In this document: one piece after another, positions 23,726 to 36,000 of the stretch
Position numbering within the stretch: position 1 is the first letter of the stretch
Layout of the letters: each line of letters begins with the position of its first letter
Source of the DNA: Anisakis pegreffii
Taxonomy: Eukaryota > Nematoda > Chromadorea > Rhabditida > Anisakidae
Assembly: GCA_035041965.1 (NCBI GenBank)
Contig: JAPYMA010000050.1
Coordinates: 62,001-126,000 of the forward strand
Length of the DNA: 64,000 nt
Reading direction: 5' to 3'
Translations under genes and position numbers: made by a program
Notes under the pieces: generated by a model
What the model saw: only the letters and a program-made list of their open reading frames with translations
Told to the model about the DNA's origin: nothing
Database searches by the model: none

Positions 23726-24358
23726 TCATAAATTTCATATTACACACATCACAGAACCTTGACCGCGATAATCAGTTCAATACTCTTCTCTGTTTCATGA
23801 TGCATATCGGTACGTAATCAAGCGGTAATCAACCAGAAAAGCTTAATAATCATAAAATAGGAAAGAGGTGCTGACAGAGGTGATTTAGTTGCTCATTAAT
23901 ATCAATGTTTTTGCCATCTCGAATTGAAAGGGCGACGACTCAAACGTTCTGCAAAGTTAACGAAGAAATAGTTTTAACCCAACTGAATTTGACTAGCAAG
24001 CTTCCTGAGTGAATTCCGTGAGCTACTGAGAAGCTAATGGTCGTTTTGCTCAACTGATGTTCATCAAATGAAATCATTCAACGGATCGTTTGAATTCAAA
24101 AAAGTACGAAAATCACAACATATAGTTCAGTGGTGTCTCCATTGTCGCCACAAACAATTTAATTTGACTTTCAAAGCAGCACACATCAAAAACGATTTCG
24201 TCCACTGCAGAGTTCTCCCCATCGCATGAAAATATTCGTAAACGTGAATAATTATAAGTGAAATAATTCAGCTAATCACTGCACATTAAACCCCGTTGCG
24301 AAAAGAAAGCGGAATTGATCATATTTATATTATGACGAACCACTGTTGTCGTGAGATT

Positions 24359-24935
24359 TCAACCTACTTTCTTGTAGCATGTAGAATCGGCATTTGGCAG
24401 TGGTATCACAAGTCCTGTCATGATGAAGCAGGTAGGATTTGGTGGATTCAGTACTCTCACCTCTACTGCTGTACAAGCGTGCAAAATACATGCTTCCTTG
24501 CACGCGTCCATTGTCTGCAAACAACCGTTTTCATATTAAAGCATGTAATTTTTCATATTTTCCATATTCATATTAAAGTATTTTCATTTTCGCATATTTT
24601 CATACGTTTTCATGTTTATATTCAAGCATTTTCATATTCATAACTGCTATCAGCGCAACCATTCTGTTATTTTCATAGGAAATCATCTAAGAGATTTTCA
24701 AAAACAACTGTCATTAGAAATGTGCCCTATTTTGACGTCGACGAAGTATACGACACATCGAAAAAAATGGCATTACATTGGGCATTTGAGTGGTGAACAA
24801 TTAAACATACCGCAGGGGAAATGGAATCTACTACCTCACTGCCCGGCATTCCTTGACATTCGGTACTGGGATGCTGCTTGAGGTAGGCACACTCCGAACT
24901 ATTTTTTGGATTACAGCCGAATACGTAGGTTGGTA
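24359..24935 (-). CDS. Small 8-cysteine protein, copy 2 (last two exons)
   Basis: Exons 24811-24935 and 24359-24514 (TGA) are joined in phase 0 across a 296-nt intron. They encode about 93 residues with the same eight cysteines as copy 1; the second exon starts TMDACKEACILHACTAVEV. Both splice sites and the frame are intact. Against copy 1 the second exon differs at about 40 of 150 bases in about 27 codons, and I see no purely synonymous codon change. The first exon has about 16 replacement codons, about 4 silent ones and a 9-bp (three-codon) length change. The intron between them differs at only about 7-8 percent. The upstream exon entering in phase 1 was not identified. Confidence 0.6.
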
Positions 24936-27330
24936 CTGCAACAGACTTCACGTTCTCATTAATTGCACGATTATTTACTACTAAATCATAGACTGCTCAT
25001 TCGCCACCATAAAAGATGTGACATTTTGAGTTGATCGTCTTGCAATAAAACTGTTTCAAGCGATTCAAGTGCACCAACACAAATCTTATCTTTTCGCATT
25101 ACATCTAAAGGTAATAAAGTGAATTTAGGCAAGTGAAATGAAAACAGTTTATGTTTTGGCTGCAAATAATCTAGATGATAACGTTTTCAATTTTCTCGGT
25201 CGATTATCTAGAACCAAAAATTCTCTCGCAGTCCACTTCTTCAAAACACGTTACAATGTAGCATAACCTTACACAAATGAATGCGTCTTAGGTACAATTG
25301 CTCCTGCATACACTTTTAGCGTCAAAAATGTCATTGCCTACGAAGTCTTTATGAGATGAATAGATAATATTTAACATCCAAAAATTGTCCACGTTATACC
25401 TTGCAAAAATTGCACTGATAACAGGCATGAAACAGAGTAATATTTTAGACTCTTCGGTACTATCGCGCGCCGTGTACGACTTACGTGGAAGTCTATATTC
25501 ATATAGTTTGTTTGCATTGTTTCAATTCACATGAAGGTGGATATTCTTCAAATGCAGTTTCGATTGTGTTATATCTGTGGAAGGCATATTCAAGAAACCC
25601 CCAGCACGGATGATGAGGACGATATTCCAAGTCTGTCGTAAGTGCATCACATTTGTTTGACGTCTTTGTGCTTGTGCGAATTAGAACAGCAGAAAAAAAT
25701 TCTCGTAAGTGGTAAGAATGTTATGTAATCTGATTAGATCCAACAATCTGATCAAACGCAAGAATTTCTCCACAAACAACCAAGGATGTAACTGGGAAGC
25801 AACCGTTAAGAGTACGGTTAGCCCATACCTATAGAGTAAGTGATGACTCGTCTCAGAAATTTGTGTGAGCGGACCTGGAGTGAAATTGTTGAGTTGATAT
25901 ACAATTAGTTGCTCGCAACAACCACTCCAAAAGTTTCTCAAATCGAAAAAACACTAATTTCAAACACTTTTACACCTCTACCTCTTGACAAGGTTTAAAT
26001 GAAAATAAAAAGTAAGAAGAGCTTACAATTGGCGCACGTTAACACATTCTGCGCGTAATATATGCACAAGATTCCGACTACAACACAGATTACCTGATTC
26101 TGCATCACCTGGAAAACAATTCATGTGATGAAAACAGATCGTTCACATCCAGTCAAAGCCGATGCTTACACCAGCTGAGAAAGTTGACAAGCCGTCATTG
26201 AAGCTTTCTCACAGAGTCTGTTGAAAGTTGAGAGACCGTTAAATCAATTGCACTTTTCTCGTCAAAATCAAAAACGATCATCAGATATCAAAGTTTATGA
26301 GAAATTTCACTGCTGGGCCATTACTCAGATGAAAAAACATAGGAAATTTTCCCTTCTCAGTTTTATCGTAACAACACCCCCAACATCAACAAAATCCGAG
26401 CAGTTATTCTCCTTTGACTCTCATACAATTTTCTCTTGTATTGTTTCATAATGTAACGTTTCTGCTGTATCCAAAAGAGTCATTAACGCGATCCTTTCAC
26501 TAGAGGTGAATCGCAAGAACTCATTTCTGCACAAAGATTTCAACACAAAATGAAATCTTTCGTAACACCTGATTGCTCGAAATTTCAAGAGAGGCAAATG
26601 CAACGGACATATTGGTCTCAACCGGCTTTGAAACACTCAGCACATTGTGCGAATTCATATGATAGAAGGAACGCGATAGTCTGACACTCTTTTATTTGTT
26701 AAAGGCTTAATGTGTTCGCACATCACATTTCTAATATTTCTCAGGATTGAATTCAGCAATGATTTTACTTCATTACTGTCATTATAAATGGAAATCCGTT
26801 TCTCGAATATAACCCAAATAGTTCTTGAATCGTGAACGGAATGAATCGAATCCAATTTTGCGAGAAGGCTCCGATGAGAGTGTTCGTTAGTGCCATTAAT
26901 TGAAAAACTCATAAAATGTTAACGAATCTGAAACCGATCAAGAAACATCCGAGAAAGATCCTTCAAATATGTTTTCTCAAATAGTCTATCACTGTTGATA
27001 ATTGATATTTTGGAAGACGTATTCTCGTGAACTTTCCATACGTACTTACAACTTTGCTGATTGCTGTCAAAAGCCGGTTGGCAGTACCAAATGGTCCACT
27101 TCCTTGTGTTCACTATTGAACGATTGTGGATGGAACATGTTAGGGAACCATCAACAATAGCTCGCCGCTCCACTCAACGCCTCCTGAGGCCTTCAAGTTC
27201 CCCGTCGAGAGTAAAATTCCTCCTCTAAGAACCACCGCTGTGAACGTCATAAACGTTCAGTTACTGTGTGCTTTCTTCACTCATTGGCCGATAAAATGCT
27301 CATTACACCTGCTGTTGCAAGTGAACTCAT

Positions 27331-29640
27331 ATTATAGACATACAAAATTTGTGATTTAGAGAAGTTGTTCTGTTCAAATATAGCCAAAAATTTTCCGCAA
27401 GATGCTGTTTGATATTCTATCATTCGCTTCTCGCTTCAAAATACCTATATCCGAGGGATACTTTAATTGACACAAAGCATAGGTAAACAACAGCCTGCCT
27501 CATGCACCGGCCTACGATAGTTATCAGGCTCAGAAGTGTGGACTTCTCGGACAAAAGTCATAACAACACTGTTCCAACTGATGCTGCCATAAGAGATGCT
27601 TGAAATGAAAAAGTTGACATGAGCGTTGAGCAAAAACGATAGAATTTTGGTCGTGCTGATTCAGAAGAGCACTTAGGTGCACGATAGTGGCAGCACTTAT
27701 ATATCTGTTGAATTCTTTTGTGTTTTGAAGAACGCTCCACCATTCTGGTGATACGGAATGATTTCAAATGATTCAGAAACAATGCGATTTGCTTGCACAA
27801 TTCTCACAAAATTTATGAGGAATCTTCTGTTCTTTTGTTATCGATTCTTTGAGTTGTCATCTGATCCATTCAGTTGGTATTTTCTGGCATTTCTTTACAA
27901 ATGTTCCCTACTTTTTATGTTATTCATCCATATGGCTTTCAACTAACTTGTCTCGATTCAAATAAAATTTTCGATAATATAATAATGCAATGCATGCTTC
28001 GAATCAATAGCGTCTGACTGACAACACATGGACGTATTTTTTCTTGAATTCTTGAGAAATAACGACTGAGGCAATGAAACATTTCATCAGAAATGCTTTC
28101 ACGCATCGCATATCGTCCTTATTCTGTTGTTTGAATCTTATGAATTATTCGTGATCACTATGAATTATTCGGTAGACAAAAAATAGCCAAACATGTAGTA
28201 TTTCTTGTGATCGGATTACTTAAGCATAATCGTCTTAAATAACGTCTAATAAAATGTTCAATCCACATAAACGTCGATCTTTTGCACATCCTCATGAAAA
28301 GCTCGATCGTTCTTCTACCCCAGTATAGCAACATTCTTTCAATACGTGACTGTTTAATCATTTAGTAATGCTTCCAAATGTAATCAACGGTTGCAGTAGT
28401 GCAATCGAGATGATCAAGTGGTTTTGTGACTGCGTTGATCCAATCATACGAGAAGAGTCAGTACAGAAATTGCTTGCTGAAAATCAAAACCAAATCTAGC
28501 CATTACAACAACTGGACGTAGCTCAAACACAACCGCAACTTTCAGGTGTCCAAAGAGATTCATACAAAAAGACCATGCAAAAATATTTCCTTGACATTCA
28601 TAATTTCTGTACTGACTCGATCGTTTCAATGGCTGGCAATCATCAGATTTGGTCTAAAAACAAGCAGAAAAGTGGCAAAATTTCAGTTCTCTTGTGCACC
28701 TCAACCACCCAGCCAAACTTTCTTCAAACGCATCATGTTTGATTGCAGTAACAACATTCCAATGAACGCTACTGTTCAATGTGTCATCATGAATACCATT
28801 ACGTTCAGAACAGAAAATCGCTTGGAACGAGAGCGTTTAGTATTTCTTTTGAATGCATTCACGGCTTGTTGAGATGATGAACATATGCTAAACTACTTCG
28901 GTAACTGATCACAATTTGAACATTCTACAAAGTGTAGTCGTCGCCTGTCATTTTACGATTTTTCCAGTAATGAAACATGAAATCCAATTGAACATTCGAT
29001 CGCGAATTTATAAGCTAGTTCTGTATTTGAATCAGGTGAAGGAGTTCAATGGATTGTTCCGTGGAAACTTCAAGTTCGAGTTCATATCGACAAGCTCAAT
29101 TCGTCGGGCGAAATCAACATGTTCACGTCGAGCTGAACAATTTTGAAAAATTCAGAAAACAGTAATTTTTTGATGGATAACAATTTGGCGAAGTGGCAAG
29201 AGATTCAGTTGGCAATCTGTCAGCAATCCGATCGAAATCGTAGATTTTGTGGATTTCTCGTTATTGGGATTGTCATGAATTTTTCCTGATATTTTCTCGT
29301 TCTTTTTGGGTTTTGTTGACTGTACATAGCGGAATTTTCACTAAATTGATCTTGACCAAAGTGTGATATGGTATGAATATCCCGAAAATTTGTAAATTAC
29401 TTCCTAATCGTTTAAAAAAAGTTTTACCGTTCAATGAAAAGTTTGGATGGTTTTTGAAATACGTCTAGTTTTACTGACCCAAATGATAGATGCCCTCACT
29501 CCGGAATGTCTTGAACCGTTCTTCTATCGATTTCGCTAGTTTTCCACTTTCTTGAGTCAACACTCCGAAGATAGCTCAGTAATCGGCACCAATTAGTAGG
29601 CATTGTAGAACGCATGTATGTAATCTTCATTTGCATCGCT
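27331..29640. other. Intergenic, no supported gene
   Basis: Open frames up to 108 codons (28546-28872 on +) show no motif, no signal peptide and no compatible exon partners. AT content is high, with no clear repeats visible by eye. Confidence 0.4.
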
Positions 29641-29670
29641 TCTAACTGGATGCGTTGCAATCAGGGATAC

Positions 29671-29910
29671 TTGATTTGGGTAATCTTGCATTTAAGGTCA
29701 GTAAAATCAAAACAGCATTTCGTTCGTTCACATTCGCAGTTGGCAAGCCTAAGCTCAAGCCTAAGCCTAGGCTTAAGCCTAAGCCTAAACCTAAGCCTAA
29801 GCCTGAGCCTAAGCCTAAGCCTAACTACACCACACACTTAACTGCAAATGTGAACGAACGAAATGCTGTTTTGATTTTACTGACCTTAAATGCAAGATTA
29901 CCTTGATTTG
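29671..29910. mobile_element. Foldback/MITE-like element with telomere-repeat core
   Basis: Arms 29679-29741 and 29840-29902 are inverted repeats of 63 bp with one mismatch, starting GGTAATCTTG and ending in its complement. The 8 bp immediately outside each arm are identical (ttgatttg at 29671-29678 and 29903-29910), a target-site duplication. The 98-bp core contains about 13 consecutive hexamers (29746-29823), eight exactly GCCTAA and the rest one or two bases off, which is the nematode telomere repeat. There is no coding capacity. An 8-bp duplication and a GG-terminal repeat fit a non-autonomous DNA transposon of hAT or Merlin type; the superfamily is inference. It ends about 250 bp before the TSR2 start codon. 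Confidence 0.9.
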
Positions 29911-30154
29911 CATTCAAATCTTCAGATATCTTCAAATACTTATGCAAATATCATGAACGAAGTGTTACCAAAAGGCATTATTTTGAACTGAAACAAGTTG
30001 ATATCAGTCCTCCTGAACAAGTTGACCTGTTCTTAGAAGTGGTCTCCCTTAGGTTCTACCGGTTGTTGGGTGTTAGAAAACCCTCACTTGTAAATGTTAC
30101 ATGTCTGATTTCTTAACGTTTACATTTTCAACTTCTGATTGATCAAGTTTAGCA

Positions 30155-33042
30155 ATGGAAGAGTGTTGGAAAAACTGCGTGGAACGGTTATTGCGCTCTT
30201 GGACTGGCTATCAGTTGGCTCTTGAGATGCAGTGTGCTGGAGCGTTAACAAATGAAAAGGATTTATGGTTTAGTGAGGTTAGCATTTCTTGCAATCTTCT
30301 TCATGACGTCTCAATCGAATGATCACTAAATTTCTTCGTGCTCTTTTATCATGCTTTCTGTTTGGACATCCGACCAAACGTTTATTAGATAGCACTGCGT
30401 TCGTGTCGCATGGAATTCCACCAAACCCATGTGCCGCAAACCTAAAAAATCTTCATGATTATCTCATTATCAACATGGCATTATTCCTGGAGGTTTCTTT
30501 GAAATTATCTTTTGAAAAATTAAGCATGTCGTTTCTTAAAAATAACTTTTCTTTAGTCCTCGATGGAGAAGAATGCGAATAAACGACTTCGTTTTCAGAG
30601 GGATGCAAAATTTCTCTTATTCGCGTAGTTTGAATAGGTCATTAAAATAACGAATATGTATCTAGACCCAAATGGAAAGGTTCCGTTCTCTCTTAAGGAT
30701 GAATTGGAACGATATGAAAAATAAAGGTGAAGTGCACTTGTAATTCTTTCATTGACCTGAAGCGTCAAAAAAAGAATGGATAGAAAGCATAACTCCGGGC
30801 GCTTAAAAGGAAATGAGGATTCTTTCTAAAATGTCTCGTTGGCTGTGTGTCTTTCCTGCAAAACGATGCTATAGCGGAGAGTGATTTTGAGCTGTGCAAA
30901 AAATGATATTTGAACTGCACTAAGCGAGTTTATTTGTTTTCAAATGATAATATCAGTCGAGAGTCGAATACCAGGAAACTACAAATGTACATGCTCTGTA
31001 TAAGAAAATCACAGTATCTTTAATATTGCCATATAATTGGAAAACAGGACAAGGTATTCATCATTTCAGAATATCCTCTGATTAAAATATTTACAATAAA
31101 ATCGGAAAACAGGGCAAGGTATACATCATTTCCATTTAGCCATTTATTTCTGGCTTCATCATCGGTCTGTTGACGAAACGTTCAATTTGCAGAGTCCTCA
31201 TTACAAATACACGTGGTGTTTCCATCAGACTTAAATTAAACGCCTTGCCGTCCTTAATAATCCCCGTCTTGTTTACGTTTATTCTGGCTATCCATGACTG
31301 ATCTTATTGTTAGTGACTTATCATAACTATTGAGTAATTGGTACTGCTTGCATTCCTATTCCTTCTAGTTAGCAAATACAGCTGAAAAAGTCAGCATTTA
31401 TTACAAGTCTATGACCAGAAACTTTCGTTATTAGTTCAAAAATATCCTCTAATTTCAACATTGGTACATTGGTACATGTAGCAAAATTTTCCCAGGTGAG
31501 CAGTACAGTGTAGTTTCGCTTATTGCTTGTTCTCTCTGAATATTTATGTCATTAGTCTAACAAATAAGAACTGCATCTGTTTGTTGTTTCGTTTTACCTC
31601 GATGGAGAAGAATGCGAATAAACGACTTCGTTTTCAGAGGGATACAAAATTCCTCTTATCTCTACACCTTCAAACCTTCATCAGGGAGCATTGGATTTGT
31701 CCATAGTCATGACCGCTTATCGCAAAGAACGGGCGTTTTGAACGCAAATTCCTCTTAAATCATTCGTCGATCAATGCTGTTCTAGTGAGATGGTTTTCAG
31801 TTCAGTAGTAATCATTTGCAGGTGCTTGCCGAACACGTTGCCAAAACACATAATCTTCAGGAAGACGAATTGATCGACTGGATTGACGATATCCTTTATG
31901 TGGATTTTGACCTCGTCTTAGAGGTGAATGAAATTCGTATTGTTTCCGAATTATCGATGATCGAAAGAATTTTTGGATTGAAGTAGAATAAAGTAGAGAT
32001 ATGTGAGGCCTCAAAAACGCATTCAAGAACAGTCAGTCATCTTCGCAACTTTCAATTATCGTTCTTTTTGACGAAAAAATAATTTCTCATTACTTCATTC
32101 CCTGGAGTACATTGAATGCTTATATCCCTGTGTGCATTTATTCATATTAGTCAAATAACCGAAACTTCTAATCCGTGATATGTGTTTCCCGTCAAATAAG
32201 TTAGAAAGTTCGCCGACAGTTGCCACATATCTGCTGACTAATTACGAATGATATTCTGATATTCGTGTGGCTCAGCTGGTTGTACCGTGTTCAATGCTCT
32301 CAATTTTTCCATTCAATTTTTTCGACCCTTTCTGCCCAGAAAGCTTCAGATTTGAAGTTTGTGTACCTTTATCATCTTGCTTTAAGTACATTATTTACAT
32401 GAAAGTGAACCTGAAACAACTCCAATATGCTTTTTTTCGGACAAGACCAGCTTGCAATTGTAGTCGTTTGTAGTTTACAAAATACCTTTAATTATAATTT
32501 ACAGACGGTGACGCCCACTAGGTACGAATTATAAAAAGTATAATCATCAATCGGGTGAATTCGGAATCGCCCATAAAATCGAAGACATTCCGCTTTTCAC
32601 TGAGGAAATTTGGAATTGCTTGAAGCAGAGTAATTCAATGAAATGTGACTTTTCGAAGAATGAAAACATTTTAGTATCATGAATGTTTTTTTTTCATTGT
32701 TTGCAGGATAATAGCTCTCACTGGATAGCGACCTCATTGCTGAAGTGTATACGGTGGGTGAGGAAATCCCAAATGGCTGAGCTGAACGATTTCCTTGCGG
32801 AACTTCCATCTGAATCAGCCGTGAAGAAGGCTGCAACTGAGAGTAGATTGGAATCAGATGACGACGATGATAGCGAAGTCGATGAGAGTGGTGTTAATGA
32901 ACGTATGGACGATGGAGAGGGGGTTTGCGAAGATAAGGAGAAGCCAGGTGAGGCATCCCAAATGTCTTCTTTGAGGAGAGAACGATTCCCGCGAACCGTC
33001 ACTGATGATGACGGTTGGACGACAATATTACCGAGGAAGTAA
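30155..33042 (+). CDS. tsr2: Pre-rRNA-processing protein TSR2
   Basis: Three phase-0 exons, 30155-30277, 31822-31923 and 32707-33042 (TAA), give 186 residues, close to the human protein. Exon 1 has the N-terminal helix of the family (RLLRSWTGYQLALEMQCAGA). Exon 2 continues with the acidic helix (ELIDWIDDILYVDFDLVLE) typical of the TSR2 core. Exon 3 has the third helix, then a long acidic, Ser-rich low-complexity stretch (SDDDDDSEVDE), and ends with the family's C-terminal 'DGW' motif (DDDGWTTILPRK). In yeast and human TSR2 is the chaperone/escort of ribosomal protein eS26 and is needed for 20S pre-rRNA processing. An acceptor 'gtttag' ends 2 nt before the ATG, a likely trans-splice site. Intron 1 is 1.5 kb and holds a direct repeat. 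Confidence 0.88.
30558..31659 (+). repeat. 63-bp direct repeats bounding ~1 kb in TSR2 intron 1
   Basis: The copies at 30558-30620 and 31597-31659 match at 61 of 63 bases and start cctcgatggagaagaatgcg. They bound 976 bp of AT-rich sequence without a long open frame. Within it a second pair of ~30-bp repeats (about 31037-31066 and 31100-31129) is present. The 63-bp pair could be terminal repeats of a short element or a simple local duplication; no inner structure decides between them. Confidence 0.75.
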
Positions 33043-36000
33043 ATGCTGACCGTCAATTGAAGATTTAATCGAAACCTTTTGATGATCTATTGGAATATGT
33101 TTGATGATTATGTCGACTGTAAGTGATTCATTTAACCGTTAATTTCACCGAATGAGCGTAAGTTTATCGGGAGTGAACGATGAAGTAGTTACATTCAGAT
33201 CGAGACTGGAAAACATGTATTTTATAGCGGTTTTGTTGAAAATTATAACAAATCTTACGATGAACGTACTATTCTGATGATGTACTTTAAGAGATTAATT
33301 CATGGGTTTTACTCTACATCTGCATTATTTGGGTACGTCTCTGATCGCTCTTAAGCTATTCATGGATAAATCTTTCCATATTGCATTTGACAGACAATCA
33401 ATCGTTCTGTTTGGAAATAGAATTAAAGTGCTGAGAATTGTGCACGTGTTAATAATCAATGGAAAAGAAATATATCGTTGAGTGCAGTTTTCAAAATTTC
33501 AAGCGCCTTGCCGCGTAATATGTCTTCATTCGTGAATTTTGTTGTTATGATTCATTGTTCATTGTTTTTGTTGTTGTTTTGCGTTGAAGGATTATTTATT
33601 CTTTACAAATTTGAAAATGTTTGATAAATTTGTACTCTCTCAGTCGCCGTATGTGACTGTCTTATTTCACGTAGGGTATTTTTTCTTTTTTATATTCTTT
33701 CCGTTATCTGACATTTGCTGAATGCCTATTTTTGCAACCGCAGTGTTTCCCGTATAGCTAGAATCCGTGAAGCAATTAATGTTATCACTAAGGCGTATAG
33801 AGAAGATCTCAGCTCTTCAGAATCAATAGGTTATCACTGAAGCATATACGAGAAGACCTCAGCTCGGGCATTCACAGTTTACTTCAGCAACGGCCGTGAA
33901 CTTTGCGCTTCTGTGAAATATGCATATTCGATGAAGAAAAGCAGATGTTCCCGTAGGACAACTGAACCAAAATTTATCCGCTTTGTCACATGAAATTTTC
34001 GGTTGCAATTAATGCAGTCATTATACTTATCGGCAATCTTTCCCAGTCTGTTTCGATTCATTTAACTTATCATTTGAGAATCAGGTAGCCTTACATAAAA
34101 AAGTCAGTCATTAGTCGATGTACTCTGAACTTCCTCTCTTGAGAGTGTACTCTGATAACATTCATTTTAAAAGTGTTCTCATGTAGCACCTATGGTTATG
34201 CTGATTTCAGAAGTAGTAGTTTACTTCATCTCGGTTAGCATTTACAAGGATACGTGAAAATGCTCTGCTGGGTGTTAAATATTAGGTGGATTCGAATTTT
34301 TTAAAAACAATCAGATGTTGGCCACAGTGAAAGAAAAGCACTTGTGCGACATTTATCTGAATTACGGTTGCACTTTTGGGCAGCTAGAGATTATTCAACA
34401 CATTTTCTCAAACAGTTCAACTGGTTGTTGATAGATAAGAGTGACTGGAAAACGTATACGTCTTTCGTCAATGAAAATGACGGAAAATATGCTGGTGCTA
34501 TTTTTTCTGGATGATTGGTGTTCGATATTCAGCCCCGTCGAGGTTCTGAATCATTTTCTGCGAGGGCACAATTTTTTTGTCGTTAGCTGTGTGCTACAGA
34601 ATATTTGATGTGATATGGGCGTTCAAACACAAGTCTGGTTCATTAAGGTGATGAATGTCACCGTGATATTATAAGACATCGGTCAGCCAATAAGAACATT
34701 AAATATTCATGGGCAGTTCTCATAGGAATTCAAGAGCGAGAAACGTGCTTGCGATATGGATTATTACTGGTCGGTATAATTTCAACTGGTACCATTGACA
34801 ACAGTTACACGCAAATACTACACATACTCGAATCGATCATAGCTGAACCACTGAATATGTAATAAAATATTTTAACAGGTTGAATACTCACTCTTGTGCA
34901 AGTGTTCACGACATTAACAGCCAATAAAAGAACGAAGTTTGCTGCAAGTTTTCAACTTATGTGTTTTTACGCAATGAATTTGTGCTTATCAGCAATCACA
35001 TTAATACAAACTGTCCACGAGCAATTAATTTCTTATCTGACTGAAACGCACTATCTTTATATCGACTGCTTGTAGCACCAGTGTGCTTTTCAACATAGCA
35101 TTGATCGAATGAATCTGCGGCTGCTAGAGCTTAACTAGCTGGCTGACACTAGCATCGCTGCTTTACACTGCTTCATCACATATGAATGAATGCAAACATA
35201 CCGAATACACTTTTAACACATACGAGCAACCTCCTATCTATTATATTACTACTTGCACACGCACACTCAGAACTTCATCGTTTTCACTTTTAAACTCTCA
35301 TTCTGTCTGTTTTAACCATTTCATTTGCTAATTAGATTACTCATTTACTTAATCCATACTATGACACACAATATCCTTTCGTTCACATCATTTGTACAAC
35401 GTCGACAATAGAAGAATGATTTGCAATGTGTCGCCAATAGTTTCTTCTGCCATTATCGAGATGCCAAGTGCGAATGTTGAGTTACCGAATGGCGGACTCT
35501 TCGTGGTCTGTCGCCAAACCTGTTCTGTATTGTGGATAACTGAACGGATATGACTTCAATTTGACGTGCTCTGCGTTTCACAAACTCTCATCGAGATTCA
35601 CTTCGAACGGCGAGTTCTTTACAACTGATAATGAGCGAGAAAGTCACCGCTGCGAAAATGACGTCCACCAGCCTCGCCCTATTGCATTTCCTTCCGTTCT
35701 TCTCCATATTTATCTGAAGCGTGACGTAGGTTTCGAATGCTACCTGCAATAATCATTATTCTTTATTTCCTTCATGTCATACAATTAATGTCGCCATTTT
35801 ACTCAAACTGAAGTTTTTTATGAACGTCACATTTCTTCTCTAACATTTGATTACATCGTAATCAAACATAGATCTTCCAGTAATGTTGATTGACCAATGT
35901 TCATTGTAGCCAATGAACATCGTTAATCTTTCGCCTGGAGCGCTGAAGTTCTTCTGAGAATTGAAAATTCATGATAACATCAAAACACTGATATAGGTGC

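Larger units (their letters stand above)
22090..27330. repeat. Segmental duplication unit 2 (blocks A', B', C')
   Basis: This is the second copy of the A-B-C series. Compared with unit 1 it has an extra ~0.7 kb between A' and B' (22808-23519), about 0.13 kb extra inside B' (near 23870-23995), and about 0.45 kb extra between B' and C' (24944-25407). Whether these are insertions here or deletions in unit 1 cannot be decided from one genome. Confidence 0.9.

Noticed and set aside
29614..29906. Two overlapping + frames with Leu-Ser or Lys-Pro repeats
   Set aside because: They are readings of the telomere-like hexamers inside the foldback element, not a gene.
32265..32300. tRNA-like A-box ('gtggctcagctggtt')
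   Set aside because: No matching B-box at the right distance, and no cloverleaf could be paired with the flanks.
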